In this document: positions 1 to 9,000 of the stretch, one piece after another
Layout: every line of letters starts with the position of its first letter
How positions within the stretch are numbered: position 1 is the first letter of the stretch
NCBI GenBank assembly: GCA_027296045.1
Contig: JAPUJS010000019.1
Coordinates: 1 to 10,496, forward strand
Origin: a bacterium
GTDB taxonomy: Bacteria; Latescibacterota; UBA2968
Direction: 5' to 3'
DNA: 10,496 nt
Notes under the pieces: generated by a model
What the model was told of the DNA's origin: nothing
Database searches by the model: none
The model's input: the letters and a program-made list of their open reading frames with translations, nothing else
Made by a program: the position numbers and the translations under genes

Positions 1-179
1 TCCTCATCCTCCAGATTCAAACGGGCGGCCACAGCTTCATAAACCGATTTGGCCGCCTCAACCCTGGCTTCCAGAAGCTGGAGGGATTGACGCATTTCTT
101 CCACTTTTGATGTGGCTTCGTCAATTTCGCGTCGGGCATACTCCAGCACCTGTTCGTAAAGACCGTTGGTCTGGGCCAT
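1..179 (-). CDS. N-terminal part of a coiled-coil protein of unknown function (partial)
   Basis: Reading the minus strand from ATG at 179-177 gives 59 uninterrupted codons that run off the left edge, so only the N-terminus is visible. The peptide starts MAQTNGLYEQVLEYARREID and is rich in Glu, Ala, Arg, Leu and Gln, with hydrophobic residues spaced as in an amphipathic coiled coil (for example EEMRQSLQLLEARVEAAKSV at about residues 27-46). There is no signal peptide or membrane segment in what is visible, so a cytoplasmic protein is likely. The start is supported by an AAAGGA ribosome binding site (complement of 187-192), 7 bases upstream of the ATG, and by a good promoter further upstream (264-292). 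It is transcribed away from the ATPase gene. I do not recognise the family. A coding region is well supported; a function is not. Confidence 0.72.
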   Translation of the reverse strand, partial: MAQTNGLYEQVLEYARREIDEATSKVEEMRQSLQLLEARVEAAKSVYEAVAARLNLEDE

Positions 180-462
180 GCTAACATCCTTTGTGGGGAG
201 TGAAAACCGGCAGGTCGGCCTTGAAAGGGGAGGTCGGACTGCCTCAGGGAGCTAAACCCTTAAAGTATAACGCATAATCTCCAAAATAGCAAGTAAAAAT
301 TCTCTTAAAGGATTGATTCCTCAAGAAGTTAGCACCCAAAATCTAAGATACATCGTGTCCGACGAAACATCACCCCTACATATAGTGGTTCAGACCCCGA
401 TCTCCCGGACATCCCGCCTTTTGCAAACAAGATAACCCCAATCCAAATCGAGCGAAGTACTG
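180..462. other. Divergent intergenic region, no gene seen
   Basis: This region separates the minus-strand coiled-coil gene from the plus-strand ATPase gene. It contains the minus-strand promoter and ribosome binding site. In the minus-strand leader there are two copies of AGGTCGG (212-218 and 231-237), flanked by GGCAG and CTGCC, which could form a short hairpin or mark a binding site. Possible plus-strand promoter elements are weak: TTGATT (313-318) with CAAAAT (337-342) at 18-base spacing, and an isolated TATAGT (381-386). No convincing open reading frame or RNA gene was found. Confidence 0.5.
264..292 (-). promoter_or_regulatory. Sigma70-type promoter for the left-edge coiled-coil gene
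   Basis: On the minus strand, TTGCTA (complement of 287-292; 4 of 6 to TTGACA) is followed by exactly 17 bases and then TATACT (complement of 264-269; 5 of 6 to TATAAT). It lies in an AT-rich stretch and points at the ATG at 179, giving a leader of about 78 bases. This is the best-looking promoter in the window. Confidence 0.6.
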
Positions 463-491
463 TTGACAAACTCCCGAAAATACATTAATTT
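463..491 (+). promoter_or_regulatory. Candidate promoter for the ATPase gene overlapping its possible TTG start
   Basis: TTGACA at 463-468 is a perfect -35 hexamer. It is followed by ATTAAT (484-489, 15-base spacing) or TAATTT (486-491, 17-base spacing), both imperfect -10 boxes. If used, transcription would start near 498, about 40 bases before ATG 538. The same TTG could be read as an upstream start codon of the ATPase, so the two readings compete. Only the -35 match is strong. Confidence 0.35.
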
Positions 492-537
492 ACAGAACCT
501 CTCCCCTTTAACACCCTACTGGATTGGAAACCAAACG

Positions 538-1563
538 ATGTTTAAAAAACTTCCCAGTACATCGCCCACCATCACGCTCAAACAGGTTCAATTGGAAAAG
601 AAGATCTGGGCCGTTGCCGGTGGCAAAGGAGGCACGGGTAAAACCATGATCACCTCCAACCTCGGCGTCGGCCTGGCCATTTTGGGCTACAAGGTCATCC
701 TGATCGACGGCGACCTGGGAGGTGCCGATCTGCACCTGTCCTTTGGCATGCCCGTGCCCAAGCGAAACCTCAACGACTTCCTGGCCGGCCGAGTCTCGTC
801 CCTGCACGATGTCCTCCTGCCCACCCAGAACGCCAACCTCAGCCTCATCTGCGGCGGCAGCGAACTGATCGGTCTGGCCAACCTGCCCTATCAGCGAAAA
901 GAAAAGCTCAAGCGGCACATCAACCAGCTCGACGCCGATTTTATTCTGGTCGATCTGGGTGCCGGCACGGCCTACAACACCCTCGACTTTTTTGTCATCT
1001 CCAACGAGGGGTTTATTATCTGCAATCCCGAACCTCAGGCCAAGATCGATGCCTACTCCTTTGTCAAAAATGCCGTCTACCGACGCTTTTTACAAACCTT
1101 CGCGCGAAACACCCTGCTCAAAGACCTGATCATCAATTTTGGCAACAACGGTCAACGCGCGCTCAAAATTCGGGACCTCGTCAACCGGATCGGCGATGCA
1201 GTGCCCGACTATGGCGATAAGGCCCAGGAAATCGTGGACACGTTTCGGCCCAAGCTGATTATGAACAAAGTCCGTAAAAAACGCCAGTTGGAAGATGCCG
1301 ACCGGTTCTGCTACCTGGTTCGAGAATATTTAAGTGTTCACATGCAATACCTGGGACACATCGAATACGACGAAGGCGTGGTGGATGCCTGTGAAAAGAT
1401 GCGTCCCTTCCTGCTGGATCAACCCACCTCCAAGGTCTCCCTGAATATCTACAACACCCTGTTCAACATGGGCATTCAGGATCGCCAGCTCCGATACGAC
1501 AGAAAGACCTACAAAAAGATGGCCAAGGGGGTCAAGCTCGAATCCAAGCTCTGGAAAGAGTAA
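538..1563 (+). CDS. MinD/FlhG-type P-loop ATPase (ParA superfamily)
   Basis: Residue numbers are from ATG 538 (341 residues). The protein carries a deviant Walker A motif, GGKGGTGKT, at 28-36, with signature Lys30 and P-loop Lys35. A switch I-like DGDLGGADLH starts at Asp57, and a Walker B-like ILVDLGAGT follows with Asp139. The later LGHIEYDEGVVDA segment is also typical of MinD/FlhG relatives. Family members are ATP-driven dimerising switches that position or count cell structures such as septa, flagella or other polar machines; which one this serves is not shown. There is no signal peptide, so it is cytoplasmic. An in-frame TTG at 463 would add 25 residues. I prefer ATG 538 because the extra residues do not resemble the family, TTG 463 coincides with a perfect -35 box, and a weak GGAAA (526-530) lies 7 bases before the ATG. 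The glycosyltransferase follows 67 bases downstream, probably in the same transcript. Family assignment is sure; cellular role is open. Confidence 0.9.
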   Translation: MFKKLPSTSPTITLKQVQLEKKIWAVAGGKGGTGKTMITSNLGVGLAILGYKVILIDGDLGGADLHLSFGMPVPKRNLNDFLAGRVSSLHDVLLPTQNANLSLICGGSELIGLANLPYQRKEKLKRHINQLDADFILVDLGAGTAYNTLDFFVISNEGFIICNPEPQAKIDAYSFVKNAVYRRFLQTFARNTLLKDLIINFGNNGQRALKIRDLVNRIGDAVPDYGDKAQEIVDTFRPKLIMNKVRKKRQLEDADRFCYLVREYLSVHMQYLGHIEYDEGVVDACEKMRPFLLDQPTSKVSLNIYNTLFNMGIQDRQLRYDRKTYKKMAKGVKLESKLWKE

Positions 1564-1568
1564 AGGGC

Positions 1569-1624
1569 TCCGGGTTTCGTCCATGCGTTTTCAAACCCGG
1601 AACCCGGAACCCGGAATCTGGAAC
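1569..1624 (+). repeat. 7-base tandem repeat (AACCCGG) with an overlapping hairpin
   Basis: Three perfect copies of AACCCGG (1594-1600, 1601-1607, 1608-1614) are followed by a degenerate copy AATCTGG (1615-1621) in the gap between the ATPase and the glycosyltransferase. TCCGGGTTT (1569-1577) is the reverse complement of AAACCCGGA (1593-1601), so the transcript could form a 9-base-pair stem with a 15-base loop. Because the repeats are identical, alternative pairings with the second and third copies are possible. A run of six T follows at 1625-1630, but it is too far from the first stem to call a standard terminator. Confidence 0.7.
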
Positions 1625-1630
1625 TTTTTT

Positions 1631-2701
1631 ATGTCAATCCAAGCCCTCAATTTCCTCCAGCGGCTGGTAAATCCGCTGGCATTTCACCTCTCTTCGGTCC
1701 GAAGATCCAGCGATTCCCAGGCGGTCTTTTCTCTGGTCGATGCCCTGGAAGCACCCACCCAAATCTTGATTGTGCCCGACAGCCGTTCCGGCGGGCTTTT
1801 TTTGGGTGCATCCCAATTTTGGGCCATCCGAAACCGATATCCCGAAGCCCGCCTCTGCCTGCTCGTCCATACCCACAAAGAATACATCGCCCGAGAGATT
1901 CCCTTTATCGACGAAGTTATTGTCTACGAAGATTTCCTCTTGCCCGTAGGAGGCCGACTTCGGGAGGCGCTCAGGCAATTGAGAGAAAAACGGTTCGATC
2001 TGGCATTCTGTTTTAGCGATGAAACCAGTTTTTGTCCTGCCTATCTGTGTTATAAAAGCGGATCTCGAATCCGGATTGGATTTCAACGGAAAGACTTCCC
2101 CTTCTTCAACATCCGGATCGTCCCGCGGCCCGAACCGTGTTACGAACTACAGCGTCTTTCCCTCCTCCTGCGGACCCTGGGCATTCCTCAGGTCAAAGAA
2201 CGCGTGTCCTGGTCCATTTCCGAAGAAGGGGCCCAAAAAATCCAGAACCGGTTTCTGGTCGGTAGAAAAAAGCACGAACGATTTGTTGCCCTCGATGTGA
2301 GTTCCTCGCTCGGAGACCGGCCCGGCCCCAAACAACTCCAGGCCATTGCCGAATTTATTGTCACACAATCCAACACACGGGTGCTGGTGTTTTTTGACTA
2401 CGCCCAGAGAAAAATTGCCCAACAAATCAAAGAAGCCCTCTCCCAAGACGCCCTCCTCTTCCAAACCGACGACCTGCCCAAAATTGTAGCCCTCCTCGAA
2501 GCCTGTGAACTCCTGATCTCCTGCAATTCCGACCTGTTCCACCTGGCTGTGGCCATGGGGTTGTCGGTCACCGGTTTTTTTGATTCTCACGACATGGATC
2601 GATGGGTGCCACCGACTCAAAAAGGCGTTCAGGTGTTCGAATCCGAAACCGTCAAAACCTGGACGCCCCATCAAATACAGGAAGTTTTCAGCGAACCATA
2701 A
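1631..2701 (+). CDS. Glycosyltransferase family 9 (heptosyltransferase-like) protein
   Basis: This 356-residue protein (from ATG 1631) has the two Rossmann-like halves of GT-B family 9 enzymes, which transfer heptose or other sugars to lipopolysaccharide core or related glycans. The N-terminal half has ILIVPDSRSGGLFLGASQF at about 45-63, then RYPEARLCLLV (69-79) and a PFIDEVIVYED segment (91-101), matching the usual donor/acceptor-domain pattern. The C-terminal half has LLISCNSDLFHLAVAMGLSV (294-313), equivalent to the conserved SxDxGxxHLAxAxG nucleotide-sugar motif, with Asp301 and His304 kept but the usual Gly replaced by Leu. The usual PGAS...KRWP segment appears degenerate (SSSLGDRPGPKQ, 224-235). 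An in-frame ATG at 1583 lies inside the tandem repeat leader and would add 16 unlikely residues, so 1631 is preferred; GGA at 1620-1622 can serve as its ribosome binding site. The enzyme is probably cytoplasmic or inner-membrane-associated. Substrate is unknown, and divergence leaves activity uncertain. Confidence 0.82.
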   Translation: MSIQALNFLQRLVNPLAFHLSSVRRSSDSQAVFSLVDALEAPTQILIVPDSRSGGLFLGASQFWAIRNRYPEARLCLLVHTHKEYIAREIPFIDEVIVYEDFLLPVGGRLREALRQLREKRFDLAFCFSDETSFCPAYLCYKSGSRIRIGFQRKDFPFFNIRIVPRPEPCYELQRLSLLLRTLGIPQVKERVSWSISEEGAQKIQNRFLVGRKKHERFVALDVSSSLGDRPGPKQLQAIAEFIVTQSNTRVLVFFDYAQRKIAQQIKEALSQDALLFQTDDLPKIVALLEACELLISCNSDLFHLAVAMGLSVTGFFDSHDMDRWVPPTQKGVQVFESETVKTWTPHQIQEVFSEP

Positions 2702-2731
2702 ATATTCGATCGATGGATGATCCTGCTTGCC

Positions 2732-2779
2732 AGGGCAGAACGATTTTGAGAACTTTTTGAATATCGTCTGCCCTTTTTT
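2732..2779 (+). terminator. Rho-independent terminator after the glycosyltransferase
   Basis: AGGGCAG (2732-2738) pairs with CTGCCCT (2768-2774). After a single bulged A, ACGAT (2740-2744) pairs with ATCGT (2763-2767), giving a 12-base-pair stem. It runs directly into six T residues (2774-2779). It lies 30 bases after the stop codon and should end the ATPase-glycosyltransferase transcript. Confidence 0.9.
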
Positions 2780-2878
2780 CATCGTTTGTGATCTAAAGCA
2801 CATGTTTTCTTTGAAATGAACGCCTATATTTCTAAGTTGGGGGAGACTCCTTTTTTAAAAAAATTCAACATCTTCTAC

Positions 2879-2907
2879 TTGTGTGGGCCAGATTTTCTTT
2901 TTATCTT
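2879..2907 (+). promoter_or_regulatory. Weak promoter candidate upstream of the giant secreted protein
   Basis: TTGTGT (2879-2884, 3 of 6) and TATCTT (2902-2907, 4 of 6) are spaced by 17 bases and preceded by an A/T tract that could act as an UP element. Transcription would start near 2914, giving a leader of about 180 bases that would include the candidate structured RNA. FCB-group promoters often differ from the sigma70 consensus, so this is only a candidate. Confidence 0.25.
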
Positions 2908-2947
2908 GGCCTGATCTGTCCACAATCTAACCAGAACCCGGTGGTGT

Positions 2948-3038
2948 GGGAGCCATTTGTCTTGCCTCTTAAAGCGCGTTTCCAACCATAACCGCTGGAG
3001 ATGGGCTTTAGCAGGTACGGCTCGGTCCACAGGCTCCC
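2948..3038 (+). ncRNA. Candidate structured 5' leader RNA, unidentified
   Basis: GGGAGCC (2948-2954) is perfectly complementary to GGCTCCC (3032-3038), closing a 91-base element. Inside it, TAAAGC (2970-2975) pairs with GCTTTA (3005-3010), and CCAT (2986-2989) pairs with ATGG (3001-3004), directly stacked on the previous stem. The downstream side also has a small TCTC-GGC-GAGA hairpin near 3048-3058. The element sits just before the ribosome binding site of the giant gene, where a cis-regulatory leader would be. It does not match the conserved cores of the c-di-GMP, fluoride, TPP or glycine riboswitches as I remember them. Chance pairing is possible. Confidence 0.25.
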
Positions 3039-3093
3039 GATGCCAGATCTCGGCGAGAACGATTCGTCATCATAAACAACCTGGAGGCAATTT

Positions 3094-6000
3094 ATGTATT
3101 CTTCGCTGCGTCTTTCAACTCCCAGCCTGGTGTTTTCAACCATGGCAATTCTGCTCTTTGCCATACACGCGCCCGTCCATGCCCAGGTCCGAGGCGGGGC
3201 CGATATTCAGCTCGGCCAGTCGGATCGCACCTTAACCGACACACGATCTGTTGAAGCCGCCGCCGGATCTCAGGTGGTCATCGATGTGTTCGGCTCAGGG
3301 TATGCGGGGGCTCTTGGCATGGAAGCCATATTTCAGCTCAGCGACCCTGCCGCCGTCACCGCCGCTCAGGGAGCAACCGCGGGCATTTTCCCCTTCGCCC
3401 TTACCTCCACCATTAAAAATAGTACCGTCAACCTGACCCTGGGCGCTTTTGGGGCGGCCTCCGAATCCGGCGATGGACTCAAATATATCGGGTCTCTAAC
3501 CCTGACAATGGGCCCGGCATTTTCCACACTTGAGATCACCTTCATCAAAATCTCCTTCGGGGCAGGATTGGAGACCAACCCCAATATCGTGCTAACCGTA
3601 ACCAACCCCGAAGGACCCGGATTGCCAAAAACGGTTGCAGCCGACCTCAATCCTCGGCCCGGCAACCAGAACCGGCTCCAGGCCCGGGTCAATCCAGGTC
3701 GCGCCTTTCCCCTCCAGGTCTTTGCCGGCAATCTGAAAAAGACCACCGGGTTTGAGATCCACCTCGAATCCGACAGAGACATCTCCGATCCCTCTCAAAT
3801 CCGCTTTCAAGCCCAGAATCCCTTTGTCGTAACCACCAGTAGTAGCGGCGGTCCTTCGGATTTGCCTGCACCCACGGCATCCACCATCGAACGGGCCGGT
3901 GCCGATATTCAGTTGGGAAGCGGCGATGGAAATTACGACGCTTCGGCCCTTTCCGTTGCAGGCACTCCGGGTGCCACAGTTGTCGTAGAAGTCTATGGAT
4001 CGGGCTATCAGGAAAAGAACGGGTTCACGGCCACCTTCCAGGTCACCAACCCGTCCGCCATCCAATCTCTGGACTCATCGCCGGGTGCTTTTCCGCTCAA
4101 GTTGAGCTCCCCCAAGCTGGAACAGAATATCGAAGGAAATACCATTACCTTCAACATGGCAAGCCTGTCGCCGCTCACCGATTCTGGCGGCGGACTCAAA
4201 TTACTGGGAACCATGACCATTACCCTCGCCTCTGATCTCGGCGATGGGCTTGGCCTCACCCTGTCTGCGCTCAGCTTTGACTCGGCAGCCTCACAAGACG
4301 AAACCACCCCCGGAGCCGTCCTGACGGTCTCCAGCGGGGCAGCACCGAGCGGAGCACCAACCCCGGCAGGATCATCCGTGACCATAGAAGGCAGAACCAT
4401 CATCGCCAAAGCCATTGCCCCGGGCGAAGGTGTCACGGGCAATTCCCGTCTCGGCCAGTTCGCCATCTTCGTCGGGTCCAGCTTTCGAGGAGGCGAACTC
4501 ACGCTCAGCAAGGTCATTTTCACTTCCGGCGAACAATCCGAGACCGTCGAACCCGGCATCGTCCTCAAACTGGGTTCGGTTCTCACAGACGCCCCCGTCA
4601 TCTCCGATGTCACGGCCACAGCCTCCGATACCAGGGCCGTCATCAAGTGGACAACGCCCAATAAAGAGAGCAGCGGCATTGTCGTTTACGGCACCGACCG
4701 CGGCAATCTGAATCAGCAAACCAGCGGTACCAGCGACAGTTCCAAAAAGAGACACTCTGCTTTGATTGAGAACCTGGAGAGGGGTGTCCGGGTCTTCTAC
4801 CAGATCGTCGCAACCGATGAGGGAGGGAATTCGTCCGACCCCTTCCCGCCCCGGCCCTTCTTCTTCGTCACCCGGAAAAGGCCCGATAATCTGCTGCCCC
4901 GCATCCTGGCAGGGCCTTTTACTCTCGGCCTCAAAACCGACGGCTTCACCGTCTTCCTCACCACCGACGAAGCCGTCAACGTAGACGTCCTGCACGGCGC
5001 CTCAGAAGATGCCCTGGACCAGACAGCGACGACGCCCACGCCCAACAGCCGGTCGCACCACGTGTCTCTGACCGGCCTGACCGGCGGAACACATTTTTTT
5101 CAGGCCCGCTTGACCGACCTTAACGGCAACATCTTTGAAACCCCGGTAAAAAGCGTGTTCATTCCATCTGTGATCGACGTCGTCGCTCCTCGCCTGCTGG
5201 GACGCCCCTCCACGTTCCGGGCTTTCAACCGGGTAGACCTCGAAGTGGTCCTGAGCGAGGCCAGCGCCGTGGCCCTTTTCTTTAGCACCAATAAGACGAC
5301 CATTGAACAGATTGCATCTTCTGGAACGACCAAATTGGCGCTTCAAAACGGAGAGGCCGATCTCGATTTGGTGACGGTGAATACACTGAAGGACAAGCAG
5401 CGCATTTCAATGGCCAACCTCCTGGCCAGCACGATCTACTACGGCATCATACGGATGACCGATGCTACCGGCAACGTTGGTTTCTCCAACCTCTTTACCT
5501 TTAGCACGGGAGAGGACGAAGATACGACGGCCCCCCGCGTAGGGCTTCCGCGTGTCTCCACCAGGAATACCGAGGCCAGGATAAGCTGGAAGATCAGCGA
5601 ACCTGCGACCGTCGAAGTACAGTTCGACACCACAATAGCCGTCCTGGAAGACGAGAGCGGCACCGTAGGTGAGATCGTTTCCCTCCCCGACCCCATCCGC
5701 AACGCCGTGGTGGCACTGACCAACCTGACCCCATTGAGGAAATACTATTTCCAGGCCTTCTCAACCGATCTGAGCGGCAATGGGCCGACCACCTTCACGG
5801 GGGAATTTGTCACCAAATTCAAGGCCGATACCGAACCGCCCCGGGTCTTGGGCCTCCCGATCGGTGACGCCAGAGGCGTGATTACATGGGGTGCCACCGA
5901 GGATCACAGCTTTGTGATTCGCTACCGGCGTATCGGGGCCGGGAAACAGACGGACGAATTCACGGACACGTTTGTGGGCACGAATGTAGCGAGCAACCAC

Positions 6001-9000
6001 GCCGTGCCCCTCTCCCTGGAGCCCGGCACCTACCAGTTTGAAGTGGAAACCACGGATTTGGAGGGAAATATCGGCATCAGTTCGAGTTCCGAGATGCGGT
6101 TCACCATCCCGGGCGCAGACACGAATAAACCCAGAATCTTTCGCCCCCTCGTGCGCAACTTCACGCCGACCTCATTCACGGTGGAGTGGAAGACCAACGA
6201 GCGCTCCGACAGCAAAGCCGGGATTGGCCTCACGACGGATTACGAAATTGTGACATTTGACGATCCCGACCTGGTTCTGGACCATTCGATCACCTTTTCA
6301 GAGTTGACCTCCGGTACGCTCTACCATTTCTTTGTGGGCTCCGCCGACCTGCAAGGAAACCTGGCCACCACCACGGCCGCCGGCACAGAGCTGGGTGTCA
6401 GCGCAGATTACACATTCCGCACCCCCACTCTTGAAGGCCTGAATCAACCCATTATTGACGAGATCATCGTCGACATCAAAGACCAGTTGGCCATCTTTCA
6501 ATGGACGACCGACCAGACCGCCACATCGAAGGTGGTGATCGGGGTGCCTGCCGGGTCCGCCCAGGCCGCCGTGGAAGGCACACCCGTATTTGGGGAACTC
6601 TCTCAGATCGTGGTCGAGGGCAACACATTGGTCACCAACCACTCCGTAGCCGTACCAGATCTGGAACCGGGAGTCGGCTATGTCTTCCAGCTCTTCTCCA
6701 CCAGCGGTGCGGGGCTGACGGGCAACAGTCCATCTCCCAGCACCAGCGGCGTAGCCACCAAGCTCCAGCCCCCCGGGGGTCTCGGAAGCTTTACCACCTC
6801 CACGGAGTCAGACAGCCAGTTCCCGGTCATCACCAGCGGACCCACGGTTATTGCATCCACCTCATCCAGCCTCACCGTTCAGTGGGAGACCGATGAGAAC
6901 AGCAACAGTGTGGTCGACTTCGGCGCTTCCCAGGAAGGGGGTGCTGCCAAGCAGGCGGTGAGCCTCACCGCTCAAGAGGTCTCCGGGGCCAGCCTGACGA
7001 ACCACACCGTGGTGCTCACGAACCTGAATTCCGGCACCACTTATGCCTATGAAGCGGCCTCTACCGATGCGGTCGGAAACGGCGCCGCTCGGAGCAAGGT
7101 GGCCTACGGCACAACCCTCTCGGATGTAGACCTGACCGCGCCGGGGATCCAGGGCGCGCCCGAGGTCATCTACAAAAACGACCGCTCGGCCACGATTCGG
7201 TGGGTCACCACAGAGGCCGCCGACGCCGAGGTGGCTTTTGGTACTTCGCAGGATTCCCTCCTTAACATTCGCACCATGCCCGACATTGAGACCGAACACA
7301 CCGTCACCCTCACCAACCTGTCGAACAGCACCACTTACTTTTTCCAGGTCTCGTCGACAGACCAGAACAACAACGGGCCGACCAAAAGCTCAATCCTCAG
7401 CTTTGACACCGACGCCCTGCCCGACACCCAGGACCCCACCATCACCGACATCGCCGTAGCCGTCTCCGACAGTTCGGCTCTGGTCACCTGGAAAACCAAC
7501 GAGCTCTCCGACTCCGCCGTCCAATTCGGCACCGCCAGCGGTAGCCTCGGCCTGAACCTGGGGGACGCAACCGACATAATCGACCATTCGGTCACGCTCA
7601 CCAACCTGCAGCCCAACGTCCAGTATTTCTACATCGTCGAGTCTATCGACAAGTCAGGAAACGGACCCGTCGAAAGCGCAGAAGCCACCTTTACGACTCT
7701 TGCCACAGACGCCGTCCAGGCGCCCGATGCTCCCAGCGGCCTTGTGGCCTCGGGCGGAAACGCTGCTGTGAGGCTCTCCTGGTCGGTCAGTCCGTCCGCT
7801 GGCGTCATTGGATACACGGTGGAACGGGCCGAGGGCGAGGGGGCTTTTTCTCCGCTCGCCTCGATTGATGCGGTCACATCCTATGTGGACAACAACGTTC
7901 AAAACGGCACGGCCTACCGCTATCAGGTCAAAACTGTTGGTCTCAAGCAACTGACCGGCACGGCCTCCACCCCCACCGATGCGGTGACCCCAACTGCCGA
8001 AAGCGGGCCCTCGGCACCCACATTGTTTGCCATTCAGGGCACGCAGACCGCACCCACCCTGGTCATCAACAATAGCACGCCGCTCAATCCCGATGATCCG
8101 CTTTTCTACACCTTCCACATTGCCACGTCGTCCGACTTTTCAGACGCCGTGACCGTTGCCGCCGGAATTGTCTCGGGCGCAGGCCTTGCCGCCAGCGACC
8201 CGACCGGCATCACAGCCTGGATCGTAGACCGCACCCTCACCGATGGCACCACCTATCACTATCGGGTCAAAGCCTTCGACGGGGCCTTCGACAGTGCCTT
8301 CCTCACGGGGTCGTTCACGGTCAACGCCAGCGCTCCGGCCTTCCCCGGCGACTTTGACGGCGACCGAACCGTCAATTTCTCCGACTTTCTGGGCCTGATC
8401 AATACCTTCAACAAAACCACGGGACAGGACGGCTTTAATCCCGATGCCGACTTTAACAATGACGGCTCGGTCAATTTTGCCGATTTCGTGGCATTCATCA
8501 AAGTGTTCAACAAAAAATACATCACGGGCACTTCGGGGTCCTCCAAACCGGTCACACCGATTGCCTACGGCATCGACCCTGCCGTCCGCTTCCAGCTTGT
8601 CCGTCAACCCAGCGCTTCGGCCCAAGATGGTCAGGAAATCGTGGTGGACGTCACCGTTTCTGATGTCGAAAATCTCAAAGGCTACGGGGTCCGCCTCACC
8701 TACGATCCTGCCAGCCTTCAATTCCTCGATGTCGCCAGCAGCGAAGAGGCCCTCCTCAAAACCGAGGGCCGCCTGGCCGAACTCTTTGGTGTCCTGGAGA
8801 ACAACCCGGAAACCGGCGAGATCTTCATCGCTTCTGCTGTCACCCACGGCGAACCCGTCCAGGGTCAGGGTACGCTCTTTTCCCTCCGCTTCCGACTCCT
8901 GGACCCCAAACCCCGGGGCGAACTCATCAGCATTGCAGAAGGGCTCCTGATTGACGACCTTCTCGCCATCAACACCGCCCAGAATTTGGGCAGTCGATTG

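Larger units (their letters stand above)
2780..3093 (+). other. Intergenic leader region of the giant secreted protein, no gene seen
   Basis: This 314-base stretch divides into an AT-rich first half and a GC-rich second half. The first half has a T6A7 tract (2854-2866 approximately) and a weak hairpin, GGCCA (2886-2890) with TGGCC (2907-2911), enclosing a T-rich loop. The second half contains complementary segments that could fold into a structured leader (described separately) and ends in a strong ribosome binding site, GGAGG (3083-3087), 6 bases before ATG 3094. Short open frames here lack ribosome binding sites or recognisable content. Confidence 0.55.

Noticed and set aside
538..1563. Cell-division MinD itself
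   Set aside because: No MinC or MinE gene is next to it, the C-terminus does not show a clear amphipathic membrane-targeting helix, and the motif wording is closer to FlhG-like and unnamed relatives. A specific gene symbol would not be justified.
2147..2803. Minus-strand open frame (218 codons) across the glycosyltransferase end and terminator
   Set aside because: It runs through the rho-independent terminator and is antisense to the conserved GT9 motif; its translation has no recognisable content.
2886..2911. GGCCA...TGGCC hairpin with T-rich loop, considered as a terminator
   Set aside because: The stem is only 5 base pairs before a bulge, and no T run follows it; the T-rich part is in the loop.
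2816..2914. Small plus-strand open frame of 32 codons after the terminator
   Set aside because: No ribosome binding site precedes its ATG, and its content reflects T- and A-rich non-coding sequence. It could only be real if a translated leader peptide were shown.
2901..3164. Minus-strand open frame (87 codons) across the leader region and signal peptide
   Set aside because: No ribosome binding site or recognisable family, and it overlaps the ribosome binding site and signal peptide of the giant gene. A decayed transposase was considered but nothing in it supports that.
8344..8991. Cellulosome component
   Set aside because: Dockerin and cohesin-like modules are present, but there is no glycoside hydrolase or cellulose-binding module, and these modules occur in many non-cellulosomal secreted proteins.
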